A stretch of DNA of 64,000 bases from Epiperipatus broadwayi (lineage: Eukaryota; Onychophora; Udeonychophora; Euonychophora; Peripatidae), in contig JAQFVV010006311.1 in NCBI GenBank assembly GCA_028023455.1, positions 2,836,147 to 2,900,146 on the forward strand. The letters run 5' to 3'. Of this stretch, positions 24,031 to 36,265 are shown piece after piece. The position numbers and the translations under genes were made by a program. Numbering within the stretch: position 1 is the stretch's first letter; the number at the start of each line of letters is the position of its first letter. Below the pieces are notes generated by a model, which ran no database searches, was not told the DNA's origin, and worked only from the letters and a program-made list of their open reading frames with translations.

Positions 24031-27000
24031 GAAAACAAAATTTTATAATGAGTACGGATTTCTCAAAATATTAAAAAAAATTTCATCTTGCAAAGTCAAA
24101 GATGTTACACAAAATATTATCCAAAATTCAGTACTAGATTTTAGTATTTATCACACAATGTTTACTAATCATAATATATTCTTCTTTAAGCCTTACTTTA
24201 GTATGATATAAGTGTAATCATCAATATATTTCTGTTAATCAATAAACAAAAAATATACTATGCATATTGTTTACATAATTTACTTTGTACTATTGTATCT
24301 TAAAAATATGCAATACTTATTTTTCTCTTAAAAAAAAATAATACTAAAGCATTTAAAATTATTATCACTTTAAAGAAAATATCTTTGTTTAGATACTTTA
24401 TTTTAAAAAATTTATATTTCATTTCCGAAATAAAATTCAAAATATATTCTATGATTCTTTTCTTTCCTTAGGATACTTTGGATCTTCAATTTTAAGTTAT
24501 AACGTCCTATTCCTTCTAAGCAAATAAACCAATCTTATACAAAACGATAGCATAACCTAAGTTCTAAATTATTTATCATTTCTCTTAAACATATCTTACT
24601 GAACGATGCAGTTACATGAAATAAAGATAGCGAAAACAGATGCATAGGATTAAGGAAGAAAGCTAGAGTATTACTCTTAACATATCTCAAAATCATGGCA
24701 CAGTGCGAAGAGGTATGACATTTACCTGCCTAATATCCTCTAGTACAGGGACGATGTTAAAGCTATTTCTTCAGCTTTATTAGAACATCAAATATTTAAA
24801 GAAATATAAACACTGTCCAAATAAAATGTGTATCAGTCATAGGGCTTTGTTAACTATGCTGATATTCACATAAAGACTAAATATTATTTCCATTCCTTAT
24901 AACATCCTATTTCTTAAAACATCATCTTGGTTTCCTGTTCACTAAGTACTTCCAAGCCACTATCTCAACATTATTTCTCAAGATTTTCCACATCTTACAT
25001 CGATAAATAACTATCTGCATTTACAAAACAATAAATAAAATTCATTAATAGTTAAACAATCTTACGATTCCATAAGAAAAGTCTGCTTACTTCATTATTC
25101 TATATGTCTAATCATATACAATCTACTTAGACAATATTTGAATATCCAATAACATGAAAATTTTAAAAGAATCACATAATTATTTGTTATGTTGGATTAT
25201 ATCACTAATAAAAAAAAAATCGTCGTATGCATATTTTCAAATCAATCCTATCTCATAATGTTTTTTAAAATGTTGTATGAAATGCGGTACATATAAGTAA
25301 AAAACTTTTACACTTCATTCTTCCAATTTATGGATGATCTAAAGAAAACAAAAAAAATATACATTATAAATTATCAATAGTTATTATTATTACCAATAAC
25401 CTTTATCTAGTCATCGTGTTCAGTAGGCTTCCTTTATCCACTTGAGCATTGCAGATATAAAAAAAATTCACACCCATACACTTTATATTAAAATATTTTT
25501 AGCTAAATTATTAGATTGTTATATTATAAAATTTTAATATTAATAAATTAATGTTTTTATGTTTTTCCTAATCTTATATAAAAATTTAGATTTAAACTAG
25601 GTTAACAAAATAAAAGGAATCAAAACTATAATTACATATTTTCTTGATGATAGTTCCTGATAAGTCCAAAATGTTTATTATTTTCTCTAGAGTTTTTAAA
25701 AATGTTCTCCTCCAAGCGCGTTAAAGTTTAAAATAAAAATAATTATTAATCCATTTAGTAAAATTTATAGAAAATAATCCTTGGTTTTAGTATTTAGGAT
25801 GATAATTATTAAATCATAATATTAATTAATCCCATGAAGCTTCTTGATCTTCTCTACCAATATTCTCTACGTATCTGATGCATCAATCCACCTAATTTAA
25901 CTTTAAAAATATTCGATAAACTTTTAAGTACTATTTGTATTTCCATGGATCCATCTTTTATTCAACTATGTGTTCACTTTTTTATATATGTTTCCTTCTT
26001 GATACATTTAAACTTTCGTTTGGTATTTTTTTATAAATCTCTTTAAAAATAAAAATAAAAAAACAAGTACTTTTAAACAAATCTTTTCTAAATACATTTT
26101 AGATAATTCTAAGACCGGATATTTTAATATCAAAAACGCTTCTGTAACATATTCTCCTGGGTTCTTTCTTTAATTCTTGAAAATATTTTTTAAAAATGTT
26201 ACCTTCAGAAAGTATATAACATTTTACTCCTTTGAATATAATATTCTATAAAATGATTCATGAGATATAACTGTCTTATTACTATTTAAAAAATAAATCT
26301 TGGATAAGCTTATAAATAATAATGCGTCTCCAATTTTTTCATTAGACTTCGTATGATGTCCGAGCTGTTGTTTTTTATGTACCAAAACAGTTCTTCGGTG
26401 AAGTATTAATAAAGCTGTATCAATAAATATTTCAAATATTTTTTCAGCATTACAACTTATATCCATTTTATTTCGTAGTATATCCATCCTTTATTGCGAA
26501 GTTTAGGTTAAATTTTTAGATAAAATACGACTGGTAAGTACTTTAAAAATTAGAAAATCATTTCCACGAAGTTTCTAAATTATTATATTTTAACACCCTC
26601 TTTTGCAAAAATACTTTTAAAAATTATCAATTAGTTTTTTTGCAAATAAAACGATAAGAAAGTACTAAAAAAAAAATTGACTAAAATAAAAAATTTAAAA
26701 ATAAAATACTATCTCTTTGAGAGCTGCTAATATACCTTTCTTTGGTTTCAATACATTATTAATCTCCCCCGATAACCCCGTGCAAATCATATTTATAGTC
26801 TGTAAGAATACCTATTCCTATTGGTTAATTCTTACTTTAGCTTGAGAACAAATTTACATATTTTTAGTTTATAGTAGAATTGAATTTCAAAATTAGAAAT
26901 TATGACGTAATGAACTTAAAATATTATTTAAAATACCACTTTTAATTCAATTATAACTTTATTTAAATTATTTTAATCTTTTAAAATAACTTTTAAAATA

Positions 27001-27770
27001 ACATTTAATAACTTATTCCATTTCTTAATATTCAATTTATCTATTTTTATTTAAATAAAATATTTAATTTTTATATTATGAATGTATTCGTCTTTATTAC
27101 ATTATTTAAAACATTACATACGATAGTTAACTTAATATTTATTATTATTTGCTTTTATGATAGGCAATAATTCTATCCAATTCTATAATATAACTTTTAA
27201 AATATTTTAAACTTCGTTACTTTAAATACAAACAAGCATGTGTGTGAAAGTATTAGTATACAAGTCACATGATTAATAACTTTGACAGACGATTTTCAAT
27301 CTATTTCTCTGCCTAGATTTATATAATTGATACACTTATTATATTATAATAATACAATTATAAAATTTGGAAGAACAATTTAGAAAATATAGAATTAAAT
27401 ACAATTCTCACCATCATAAAGTTTATTTTTAAAATGTACGATATTAATTTTTGCTTATTAAATATGACTTTATAAATTTAAAATATAACATTTATTACTA
27501 CAAGTTTTAAACTATTAAAATCGAACTTTTTAAATATACTTTTAATATTTATAGCTGTGTTATTTAATATGGCCAGCTTTTACAACCATATGCAACAATA
27601 TTTTAAGCTTTACTTAACTACTTTTAAATGATTTTATATACTACGTATTCTCTTTAGCTTCAAATTGTACTTTAAAGATATAATTGACTTAATACAATTA
27701 CCATATTAAAAGAACATATTCTAAATTTAAAATTTTTAGTAATTGACTGTTATGAACTATTACTGACCTA
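24031..27770. other. Unassigned AT-rich intronic DNA
   Basis: I find no gene, long repeat or RT motif. Short open frames (for example 26224-26487, -) have no recognisable domain. Confidence 0.6.
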
Positions 27771-29187
27771 TAGAAAAGGGCACAATATATATGGATCCAT
27801 ACTTCATTGAGTCATCCAAAATCTCTGTATTGGCTTTTTTGTTAAGTGTCTAAGTACTGGTAAAATATATTTAGAAAACACTCTTCCTTTTCAATACATA
27901 CAGCATGTTGTTTCTTTTTAATATTGAATTATTTCTATTATAAGCATTCCATCCAAATTTAATTTTATGATTAATTTCTTTCTTTATATTTTTATCTGTA
28001 TTAATAATCTGGTCCAGGTATTTGTGATTGTTAATTTTTTCTAATTTATAATTATCAATCCCAATTAAAAAATAAAATCCATTGAACATTTCATCCGATA
28101 ACTCTTGCAATATTTCCTGATGCTCTGAAACATTCACAAAAACAATCACCTCTGCAAAATCTAAATGTCTTAAATAACTTCTATTTACTCTACTCCATTA
28201 ACTTTCTAGTTTAATTCATGAAATATTTCTTGCAAATTACTGTAAAATGTTTTGCAAATATGGAATCACCCTGTCATAACTTCTACTCAATATAAATCTT
28301 TTTAGTAATACTATTCTTCAGAATATGATAATATTTGCATCAATATTTGATGATCTATCCAATACTTTAATCACCGAAGAAATGCATATAGAAACAAATG
28401 CTTTTTATGACCTACCAATCCAAAGCATAATAGCAACTCATATTCATTATTTCTTTTTAAAACTTCATTGTGCTAAAACCATTTTTAAATTCAATTGTTC
28501 TTTTGGCCGATTAAAATCCAAAATTCACTATAGATGAGAAGTAATTACCTTGTTAAAAATTTTGTATAAAACTAATAAAAGAATGATAGGTCTGAATTTT
28601 CAAATATCTTCTGTATCACTTTTTTTAAAATATTTTCCCAATCATCTGATATATCTTTATCACTTAGACATTTAGTATATAACTTTATCAAAAATTTTTC
28701 TATTTCTTTACTTGCTTTTTTTAATACATTGATTGTAATTTCATCATTACATGAAGCTTTTCCCTTCTCTGTGGATTTTTGTATGTCTCACTTCTTCATT
28801 TAAAATCCCTGGATGTATCAGAAGATGCAGTATTTTTCTTTGTTGTTAATGCTAAATAATTCTTTATAGAATTCTTCCACAAAATTCATGATGCCATCTC
28901 TTTTTAGCAATAGTTTCATCTTATTATTGCAGAAATAAGTTTCTTAGCAAAATGTTATTTTACACTTTTGATACTTTTCTTTTCTAACTTGGCTTGCTAA
29001 TTCACAATTCTATTTTCTTTTATCATTTATTAACTCTTTTTTTTTTTTTTACCATTTTACAAATTCTAGATATTCAATCCTTCTTAATGCATCATTTTTA
29101 TATATTTTCATATTCCTTCTTTTTTGTCATTTGCTGTTTTTTTTTTATCAGCTGTCATTGTTGCAATTTTTAAAAATCTATCAGTTG
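27770..29187 (-). mobile_element. RTE LINE, 3' half (left of the Gypsy insertion)
   Basis: The - strand 27871-28149 encodes a YLDQIINTDKNIKKEINHKI segment then KFGWNAYNRNN..LK, the RTE RT C-terminal signature also present at 43525-43707. The 28150-29187 stretch continues in several frames. Together with 34791-35700 it is one element split by the Gypsy insertion. Confidence 0.72.
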
Positions 29188-29192
29188 TCTTT

Positions 29193-29878
29193 TGTTATGT
29201 TGTAGTACGATTAATATTAAGAAAAAATACATTTGAAACTGTGTGTATTCCAGAAGTTAAAAGTGTTAAATAATTACATGTGAAAGTAAACGAGTTGATT
29301 TAATAAAAATGAAAATTAGAAATTACAAATGGTTTTTCATATAAATATTTTATAAAAAGCAAGGTGTAAAACAAGATGGAAGATCCGAATAAATAATTAA
29401 TTAAATGAAGGATTAAAAAGGGTAAAGAACAATTTAATTAATTAGTTCAGAAATAAGCCCAGAATAATTTGGTGATTAAAATTGATAAGAAATAAACAAT
29501 AGAACAAAAAGTAGATATAATCTAGCAGAGAAAGGACAGATTAGTGTCAGTCCTGATTTTCTGAGAGACTTAAGTGTAGCGTGAATTCAGAACAGGACCA
29601 ACGATGGGAGGAGAACCAGATATTCGGGTCTGAAGGTACCAAAGACTGACCTAGGGTAATTATACAGACTATACCTGTCTTATTATTATTTTTGTAAGCC
29701 TTACAGGCACTAGTAGAACTAATGATAATTCTGTTTATAAATGATTGTTATTTTTCATACTAATAAAATCTTGTATTTGGAAGTGGGATATCTTAATTTT
29801 GTGCAAGAGAGTAATAGTTACTTGAATTAGGTATATTTGGTTGTTTCTCTTAAGTAACATTAAATCAAGTACATCACA
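29193..29878 (+). repeat. Gypsy 5' LTR
   Basis: 686 bp, TG...CA, same length as the 3' LTR with scattered point differences. Confidence 0.95.
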
Positions 29879-29880
29879 AT

Positions 29881-29898
29881 TTTGGTGCAGTTAGGAGA
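29881..29898 (+). promoter_or_regulatory. Putative primer-binding site
   Basis: Two bases after the 5' LTR, TTTGGTGCAGTTAGGAG contains the TGG expected opposite a tRNA 3' CCA. I cannot name the tRNA. Confidence 0.45.
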
Positions 29899-29974
29899 AA
29901 ACCTGTTTTTTAAGCTTTTGAAAAAAGTACACCGAACAGTAATTCAGAAGTCGGTGAATTGTTAAAGAATTAAA

Positions 29975-30715
29975 ATGTCGATAGGACAAGCTAATATATC
30001 GGAATTTGGGATAGATAATCCGCATGAATGGCCCTTTTATGTGCTTCAATTACAAAATTATTTTAAGTTAAATAGTATTATTGAAAATGATAGGAAAGTA
30101 GCAGCGTTATTATGTTTGTCAGGTAGAAAAGTTATTGAAATAGTAAACAAATTGTATAATGGACAATTTACAGATAGTAGTAACTACGATGACCTGGTTC
30201 AAAGACTAACAGATTATTTTAGCCCAAGACCATCGAAGTATTTAGCTAGGTTAAAATTGAGGAACAACTGCAAACAAGACAAACTCGAATCGATTAAAGA
30301 ATATGATATTGTTTTACGCCAATTAGCAAAGAGTTGTGAGTACGGCAACTTTGTGGAACAAATTCTTATTGACCAGTTATTATGGGGAATGAAAGACGAT
30401 AAATTGCATCAATCGTTATTAATTGAAACTCAGATGACTTATGAAGATGCTATTCAAAAGAGAATAGTATACGAATCAGTGGTAGAACAAGCTTTAGCTT
30501 TTTCAAATAGAACAGAGGAAAACTCTAGGAATACTATTTTTAAAATAGAGAGAAACGATAAGGATTGTACTAAAGAAGGGAAAAGTTTCAAAATAAAATG
30601 TTTTTGTTGTGGTAAAGTAGGTCATTTGTCTAAAAGCTGTAAATGGATGAATGAAAAATGTTACAACTGTGGGGGTAAAGGCCATTTAGCAGCAGTGCGG
30701 AAAAAACCTAAATGA
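29975..30715 (+). CDS. Gypsy gag (capsid and zinc knuckles)
   Basis: An intact 246-codon ORF starting about 95 bp after the LTR. The N-terminal region (WPFYVLQLQNYFKL..., LLCLSGRKVIEIV, then LVQRLTDYFSPRPSKYLARL) is a retrotransposon capsid fold. The C-terminus has a complete CCHC knuckle (CFCCGKVGHLSKSC) and a second knuckle (CYNCGGKGHLAAVR) in which the last Cys is replaced by Arg. It ends at a TGA, after which the protease lies in another frame, suggesting natural frameshifting or decay. The product would package element RNA. Confidence 0.88.
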   Translation: MSIGQANISEFGIDNPHEWPFYVLQLQNYFKLNSIIENDRKVAALLCLSGRKVIEIVNKLYNGQFTDSSNYDDLVQRLTDYFSPRPSKYLARLKLRNNCKQDKLESIKEYDIVLRQLAKSCEYGNFVEQILIDQLLWGMKDDKLHQSLLIETQMTYEDAIQKRIVYESVVEQALAFSNRTEENSRNTIFKIERNDKDCTKEGKSFKIKCFCCGKVGHLSKSCKWMNEKCYNCGGKGHLAAVRKKPK

Positions 30716-30784
30716 AAATCTGAATATGGTAAAGATCAGAAACAGTAGAAAACAGTAATTAAAAAAAATGAGCAGGATCAATTC

Positions 30785-30957
30785 ATGCTAGAGATTAAGT
30801 TAAGTAACAAAAGAGTAGAAATGGAAATAGATAGTGGCTCAGGACTTTCTTTAATATCTATGAAAAAGTGGAAGGAAATATCCACAGATAGCCCTCACAT
30901 TAAAATACAGAAAGTGAACATTAACGTTAGAGATGTCAATGGGAACCCGATCAAGTT
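30785..30957 (+). pseudogene. Gypsy protease, N-terminal part, interrupted
   Basis: MEIDSGSGLSLIS is the aspartic protease active site, here D-S-G where D-T/S-G is usual. The frame runs into the poly(T) edge of the nested insertion at 30958. The rest of the protease resumes at 32603 (GFKNKNYKLPVYIVD..., then PLIGRNWF). Confidence 0.82.
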
Positions 30958-32591
30958 TTTTTTTTTTTTTATTAAGGTAAAAAAAAACACAGGTGACTGA
31001 TCACCAGCTACATGATATTACAGTGTTCAATGTTACAAGATAAAAACAAAGTAACATACGCTCGATAAAAAAACATATCCACAAAAGGGTTGTATAACCT
31101 TACTCAATATGTATCTATATATGGACGAGCACAGATCTGCACTGCCCAAGAACAATCCATCAAGGGAGCGCAGCAGCCCATCAGAGCAGTAAAGGTGCTG
31201 AAAACTTTGACCCTGTACCCTCCAGCAGGTTTTCTGGAAGCGGCAATAATTGTCAACAGCCCGCACCCACAAACCAGACCCCCAATGACTGCCATCATCA
31301 ACCCCTGTGAAAGAAATGACGAATGCAGACCCGTGCTCACCAATGCAACAGTTGGATTTAATGTAGTCTGGAATCAAGCCAGATTTACTTGCACACCATG
31401 AATACACACCATTTGTCCATATCACCTAGCACACTGAGGTCAATGGAGCTGAAAGTCTGTTTGTAATCATTATCAACCTCCTGTGTCTGCAAATGTTCAC
31501 AATACCTGTTCAATTTACCCAACTATAAAGTCCCTCAGGGTTCATTATGGTTATTATTTGTTGATACTAATTGGATTCTGCTTCTTTGGATTGAATTCTA
31601 GGTCTTGATTAGGAATCAAGGATTCAGTTGTATAATCTGAAAGTTTATTGTTAAAGCTTGAAATAACTAAAAGAGGATGAATCATTTGTAGCTTCAATGT
31701 CTCTGTTTATGTCTAAAACATCATTTGTACTAATTTTGCCTTTAAATCATTGTTTGTTTGTTTTTTGCTGAGGAATCATTTCATTGTAATTCTGTGTTGA
31801 TTTGAAAATTTTTATTTTTGTGATGCCCCAATCACACCTGAAATGGGCTAATAACTTCTGTTGTGATCATTGGTGAAACTTGATTTTTGTGCAGGAAGAT
31901 AGCTTAAGTCATAATCTATAATGTTCAATTCTAAAATTGAGATCGAATTAAAATTCAAAATAATTTATTCGACCTGTTTAACACAACGATATCATAACTT
32001 TATTCCTATGAACAATTTAACACTAGGATTTCTTTCTTTCTTAATTTTATGATTAATTTTTGTATCTATAATGTTCCTTAGGTTGTTTTCTGTCTTCCCT
32101 GACTGGTTTTCAGCTATAGAAACTTGTTTAACAATATTAATATCTCATGCAGAGATAAAGTTCTTAAAACTATTTTTGTTAATGTTTTTATTTTCAGCAT
32201 TTTCAATGAGATTTAATATCCAAATGTTTTCTCTTTTTATTCTATCAAAAAAATTAAGATTTCTAGTGTCTCTATTCTTTTAGAATCATTTAGTTTTATT
32301 TAAAATTATTTTTCAAAGATTTATATTATTCTAATGATTCTCAGAATTACTTAACCTAGCGTTTGCCTATTTCCAATGACAGCTGTTTGCATAAAATGGA
32401 AACGATATGTAATTTTAATTATTCTTGAATGAAAACTTCTTTAAAATTTCTTGTAAAGATGAAAAGGCAATAAAACAAGTATTCACTTACACCTTAGTAA
32501 ACTTTTCTTCTATGAATTCAAAACTAGACTATAACTTTGGTGAATAAAACTGGGAGCCTGTAACAGCGTGAACTGGAATCCCAGGCTCCCT
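30958..32591 (-). mobile_element. Poly(A)-tailed retroposed insert inside the Gypsy protease
   Basis: The target CCGATCAAGTT is duplicated at 30947-30957 and 32592-32602. The + strand begins with ~14 T, so the insert is a reverse-oriented copy with a poly(A) tail just after AATAAA. On the - strand about 31033-31480 is GC-richer and looks formerly coding in shifting frames; one reading has the hydrophobic segment GLMMAVIGGLVCGCGLLTII. The 31520-32590 part is AT-rich and non-coding. The far end is an inverted repeat (GGGAGCCTG...CAGGCTCCC). I take it as a processed retrocopy of an unidentified mRNA, possibly for a membrane protein; a LINE-mobilised non-coding element is an alternative. Confidence 0.7.
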
Positions 32592-32602
32592 CCGATCAAG
32601 TT

Positions 32603-33623
32603 AATTGGGAAATCCGAAGTAATAGTTGGTTTTAAAAATAAAAACTACAAATTACCTGTATATATAGTAGATAAAGATATTATTCCATTAATAGGAAGAA
32701 ACTGGTTTAAAGACTTAGGCATTAAATTTAATATAGTTAAAAAGGTCTCGGTGGAAAAAGAAATGATAGAGTTATATCCGAATTTATTTACGGAAGATTT
32801 AGGTTTGATAAAATCAAAGTCCATTGACTTGCACTTAAATGAGAATGCTAAACCGGTTTTTTGTAAACCGAGAAAAATACCTTTTGCACAAAAGCAGTTA
32901 GTATAGGAAAAAATAGAAGCATTAGTTAAAAAAGACGTGTTATCCCCAGTCGAGAAGGCGGATTGGGCCACGCCGATTGTTGTGTTAACAAAACCAGATG
33001 GAAAAATTAGGCTGTGTGGAGATTATAGAACAACAGTAAATAAGTATCTTAATAAAGGAGCTTACCTGGTGCCAAATGTACTTGAGATTCTCAGTAATCT
33101 AGCTAAAGCAAAAATTTTTGCAAAATTGGATTTAAATTTGGCATATCACCAACTAAAAGTTACGGATGATACAGCTTGGTTATTAACAATTATGACCCCT
33201 TTTGGATTATTCAATTGTAATCATCTCCCTTTTGGAATTACATCAGCTCCAAACATATTTCAAGCAAAAATAAATTCAATATTACAAGGCTTGGAAGGAG
33301 TGATGCCATATTATGACGATATTTTGATTGCTGCGACATCACTGGAAAAATTAAGAAGTAAAATTCGGGAAGTATGCGAGAAACTAAATAATGCAGGGGT
33401 AAAATTAAATGTTAAAAAATGCATTTGGGAAACTGAAGAATTAAAGTTTTTAGGCCATCTTATTTTGGAAAAAGGGAAAAGTCCGTTAACTGAAAAAATT
33501 AGGGCAGTCAAAGATGTTCCAAGCCCAATAAATGTCAAGCAGCTTCAAGCTTTCCTAGGTTTGATTAATTTTTTTGAACCTTTTCTAAAGAACAAAGCGA
33601 TGGTCGCAACTCCTCTATATTAA
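32603..33623 (+). pseudogene. Gypsy protease end and reverse transcriptase, with one in-frame stop
   Basis: The frame from 32603 carries the end of the protease, a linker, and FCKPRKIPFAQKQLV. A TAG at 32907 sits where a Glu codon is expected, and the RT continues in the same frame: LSPVEKADWATPIVVLTKPD, GKIRLCGDYRTTVN, the catalytic-Asp motif AKLDLNLAYHQL, PFGITSAPNIFQ, the active site YYDDILIA, LKFLGH, and LQAFLGLINFFEPF at the thumb. Catalytic Asp residues are kept. The coding ends at 33622 with no RNase H after the thumb. Confidence 0.9.
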
Positions 33624-33708
33624 CTGCTACGCAAAGATCAGAAATACGAACTAATTTAGATTTTTTGTGACCTGATACACATATATATATAAATATAACC
33701 AAGACCCA

Positions 33709-33930
33709 GTGAAAAACTTTAACATTGGAGACGTGGTAATATTCAGAGATATACTATGTAAACAATGGGTTAATGGAAAAATTGAATGGACGCGATCAAA
33801 GCAAATTTATGATATTAAAGGTGAAAACGGAAACATATATAAGCGTCACAAAAATCATATTTGTAAAAGTGAAGATGACATACAACTAGATATGTTCCAG
33901 CAGTTCCAACATGCAAATGAAAAGAATTAA
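33709..33930 (+). pseudogene. Gypsy integrase C-terminal tail
   Basis: FNIGDVVIFRDILCKQWVNG followed by KIEWTRSKQIYDIKGENGN and YKRHKNHI resembles the small beta-barrel at the end of Gypsy integrases (GD.V..R....W..G.I...Y.V...G..RHVN.I). The zinc-binding and DDE core domains are gone, consistent with an internal deletion around 33630-33700. Confidence 0.7.
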
Positions 33931-34083
33931 GATAAACAGATGATACTGACCGACATCGAAGTAGATGTGGTAGAAGAGGATAAAATACGGATTGAATAGA
34001 GGAAATCACCTAGACCAATACGATGTAAAAGAAGGCCTTTGTACCTAAAAGAATATGTATAAGATGGATAAATCGTAACTTCT

Positions 34084-34099
34084 GGAGTGGGGGAGGAAT
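34084..34099 (+). promoter_or_regulatory. Polypurine tract
   Basis: GGAGTGGGGGAGGAAT abuts the 3' LTR, the expected second-strand primer position. Confidence 0.8.
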
Positions 34100-34785
34100 T
34101 GTTATGTTGTAGTATGATTAATATTAAGAAAAAATACATTTGAAACTGTGTGTACTCCAGAAGTTAAAAGTGTTAAATAATTACATGTGAAAGTAAACGA
34201 GTTGATTTAATAAAAATGAAAATTAGAAATTACAAATGGCTTATCATATAGATATTTTATAAAAAGCAAGGTGTAAAATAAGATGGAAGATCTGAATAAA
34301 TAATTAATTAAATGAAGTATTAAAAAGGGTAAAGAACAATTTAATTAATTAGCTCAGAAATAAGCCCAGAATAATTTGGTGATTAAAATTGATAAGGAAT
34401 AAACAATAGAACAAAAAGTAGATATAATCTAGCAGAGAAAGGACGGATTAGTGTCAGTCCTGATTTTCTGAGAGACTTAAGTGTAGCGTGAATTCAGAAC
34501 AGGACCAACGATGGGAGGAGAACCAGATATTCGGGTCTGAAGATACCAAAGACCGACTTAGGATAATTATACAGACTATACCTATCTTATTATTATTTTT
34601 GTAAGCCTTACAGTCGCTAGTAGAACTAATGATAATTCTGTTTATAAATGATTGTTATTTTTCATACTAATAAAATCTTGTATTCGGAAGTGGGATATCT
34701 TAATTTTATGCAAGAGAGTAATAGTTACTTGAATTAGATGTATTTGGTTGTTTCTCGTAAGTAACATTAAATCAAGTACATCACA
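34100..34785 (+). repeat. Gypsy 3' LTR
   Basis: 686 bp, TG...CA. Preceded directly by the purine-rich GGAGTGGGGGAGGAAT. Confidence 0.95.
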
Positions 34786-34790
34786 TCTTT

Positions 34791-35700
34791 CTATTGATTT
34801 TTTTGAAATCTGAATTATGTTTAAAATCTGTTATTATTTGAAAATGATTTGCAAGTTCTAATTTAAAGTCATTGGAATGTTTCTGAAGGAATATTAATTG
34901 TGAATTCTGTTTTTCATAATAATTTTTGCCTCTACATTTGCATTAAGACGTATATTACATCTCACTAATTGATGATCATTTCCTGCATTGAATTTAGTAA
35001 GTACATTACAATCTTGAAATAAATATTTTTGTTTAGTCAAAATATAACCTACTTCTGCTGTGCCTTCACCCATTTCTGTTTAGCATTTTTCTCAAAAAAA
35101 AAAAAAAAGAATTCAAAATATAACCTTTCTTTGTTTTGCACACTCCAGAAATCTATACTTCTTTCATTTCAATTACCATAACCAAATTTACAGATAGAAT
35201 TTTCATGTTTCAATTGCTTACCAATTCTAACATTAAAATCTTCTCCAAAACCCTTTGTTCATTTAGAAAATGATGACTAATTTTAAAATTAAATCTTCCA
35301 AATGTTTGCCATAATAATTATGAAAAATTTCAACACAAGTGAATAATATCTGGTGACAAACCTGAAGTATCAGTATTTGGTATAATTCATTAAATTGAAT
35401 AACTAATCTTGCTACTCTATCTGATACACTATCAATCTCCACAATGTTATTCTTTCACCCTTTATTTATAATGAAGTCTACTACACTTGTGCTTCCAATA
35501 TTTTTGCCTTTGTAGTATAGTACATATTCACTTTTTAAGTTAATATCTTTTTATCTTTTCTTCTAATTTCACAAAATCTAAAAATGTCCCATGTAATATT
35601 AGATACCTTTTTTTCCAATTCTTGCAATTTTCCTTTACTTGAAAGCAATTCGCAGTTGTAACTACCTAAAAAAAGCTTGCTATCAAATGGCAGTCTAGGT
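34791..35700 (-). mobile_element. RTE LINE, 5' half (right of the Gypsy insertion)
   Basis: Read on the - strand near 34930-35030: QDCNVLTKFNAGNDHQLVRC followed by NIRLNANVEAK, the C-terminal end of an RTE-type AP endonuclease (consensus FNTGSDHRLVRA.I). It is degraded upstream; the 5' limit is approximate. Confidence 0.7.
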
Positions 35701-36127
35701 CCACAATCAGGAGATTCTTATCATTAATTTTGTGGCCATCAGCCACTGCCTTGGCTGGTACATTTAAGGCCTCCAGAGATTAAGGGCCATTATTTAGTTT
35801 TCTTAGTCATGATTGTAAATATCTATTTAAAAAATCATTCGCACATACATTCATTCTGCTTTCAAGAAAAGTCACCTGATATTTTAGTTAAGAGCTTAAG
35901 AAAAAAATGTCTATGGTGCTTCTTGATCTTAAATTCACAGGTAAAAAGCCAATAACCTTACCACTTTAGCTGATGAGAGTTGGTAAGAAGTCAATCCATG
36001 TTCATATATTATATGAATTCTCTCTTAGTAATAACAACTGCAATGACAAAGATATATAAAGTGGACATTAGGAAATTTCCCTACTCCATTGATGTAAATC
36101 TTTACATTGTCATATATATATATATAT

Positions 36128-36265
36128 ATATAAGAAGCATACCAATAGTGCTAAAAAGCACTTATCAATAAGAGCTTGTTAGAGCTATGGTATGCTCCCT
36201 ATATTACATATCTGTAATACAAGCTTAAAACAAGTCACACAATATATAACTTGCTTTATTATATA
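36128..36265. repeat. Short family A fold-back fragment
   Basis: It contains AGCATACCAATAG and, inverted, GAGCTATGGTATGCTCCC, then TGTAATACAAGCTTA and ATATAACTTGCTTTATTA, the same terminal arm as the array and the copy at 41591-41896. There is no hammerhead region. It sits between (TA)n tracts. Confidence 0.65.

Larger units (their letters stand above)
29193..34785 (+). mobile_element. Gypsy-type LTR retrotransposon, deleted and with a nested insertion
   Basis: The two 686-bp LTRs are nearly identical, begin TGTTATG and end CATCACA, and are flanked by the 5-bp duplication TCTTT (29188-29192, 34786-34790). Inside, in order: gag, protease (split by a 1.63 kb insert), RT, and only the C-terminal tail of integrase. 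RNase H and the integrase core are missing between about 33625 and 33700. No env is present. LTR similarity suggests a fairly recent insertion; it cannot move on its own. Confidence 0.93.

Noticed and set aside
31090-31401. 103-codon + strand ORF in the nested insert
   Set aside because: It is antisense to the - strand retrocopy reading, and the poly(T) edge shows that the insert's sense strand is -.
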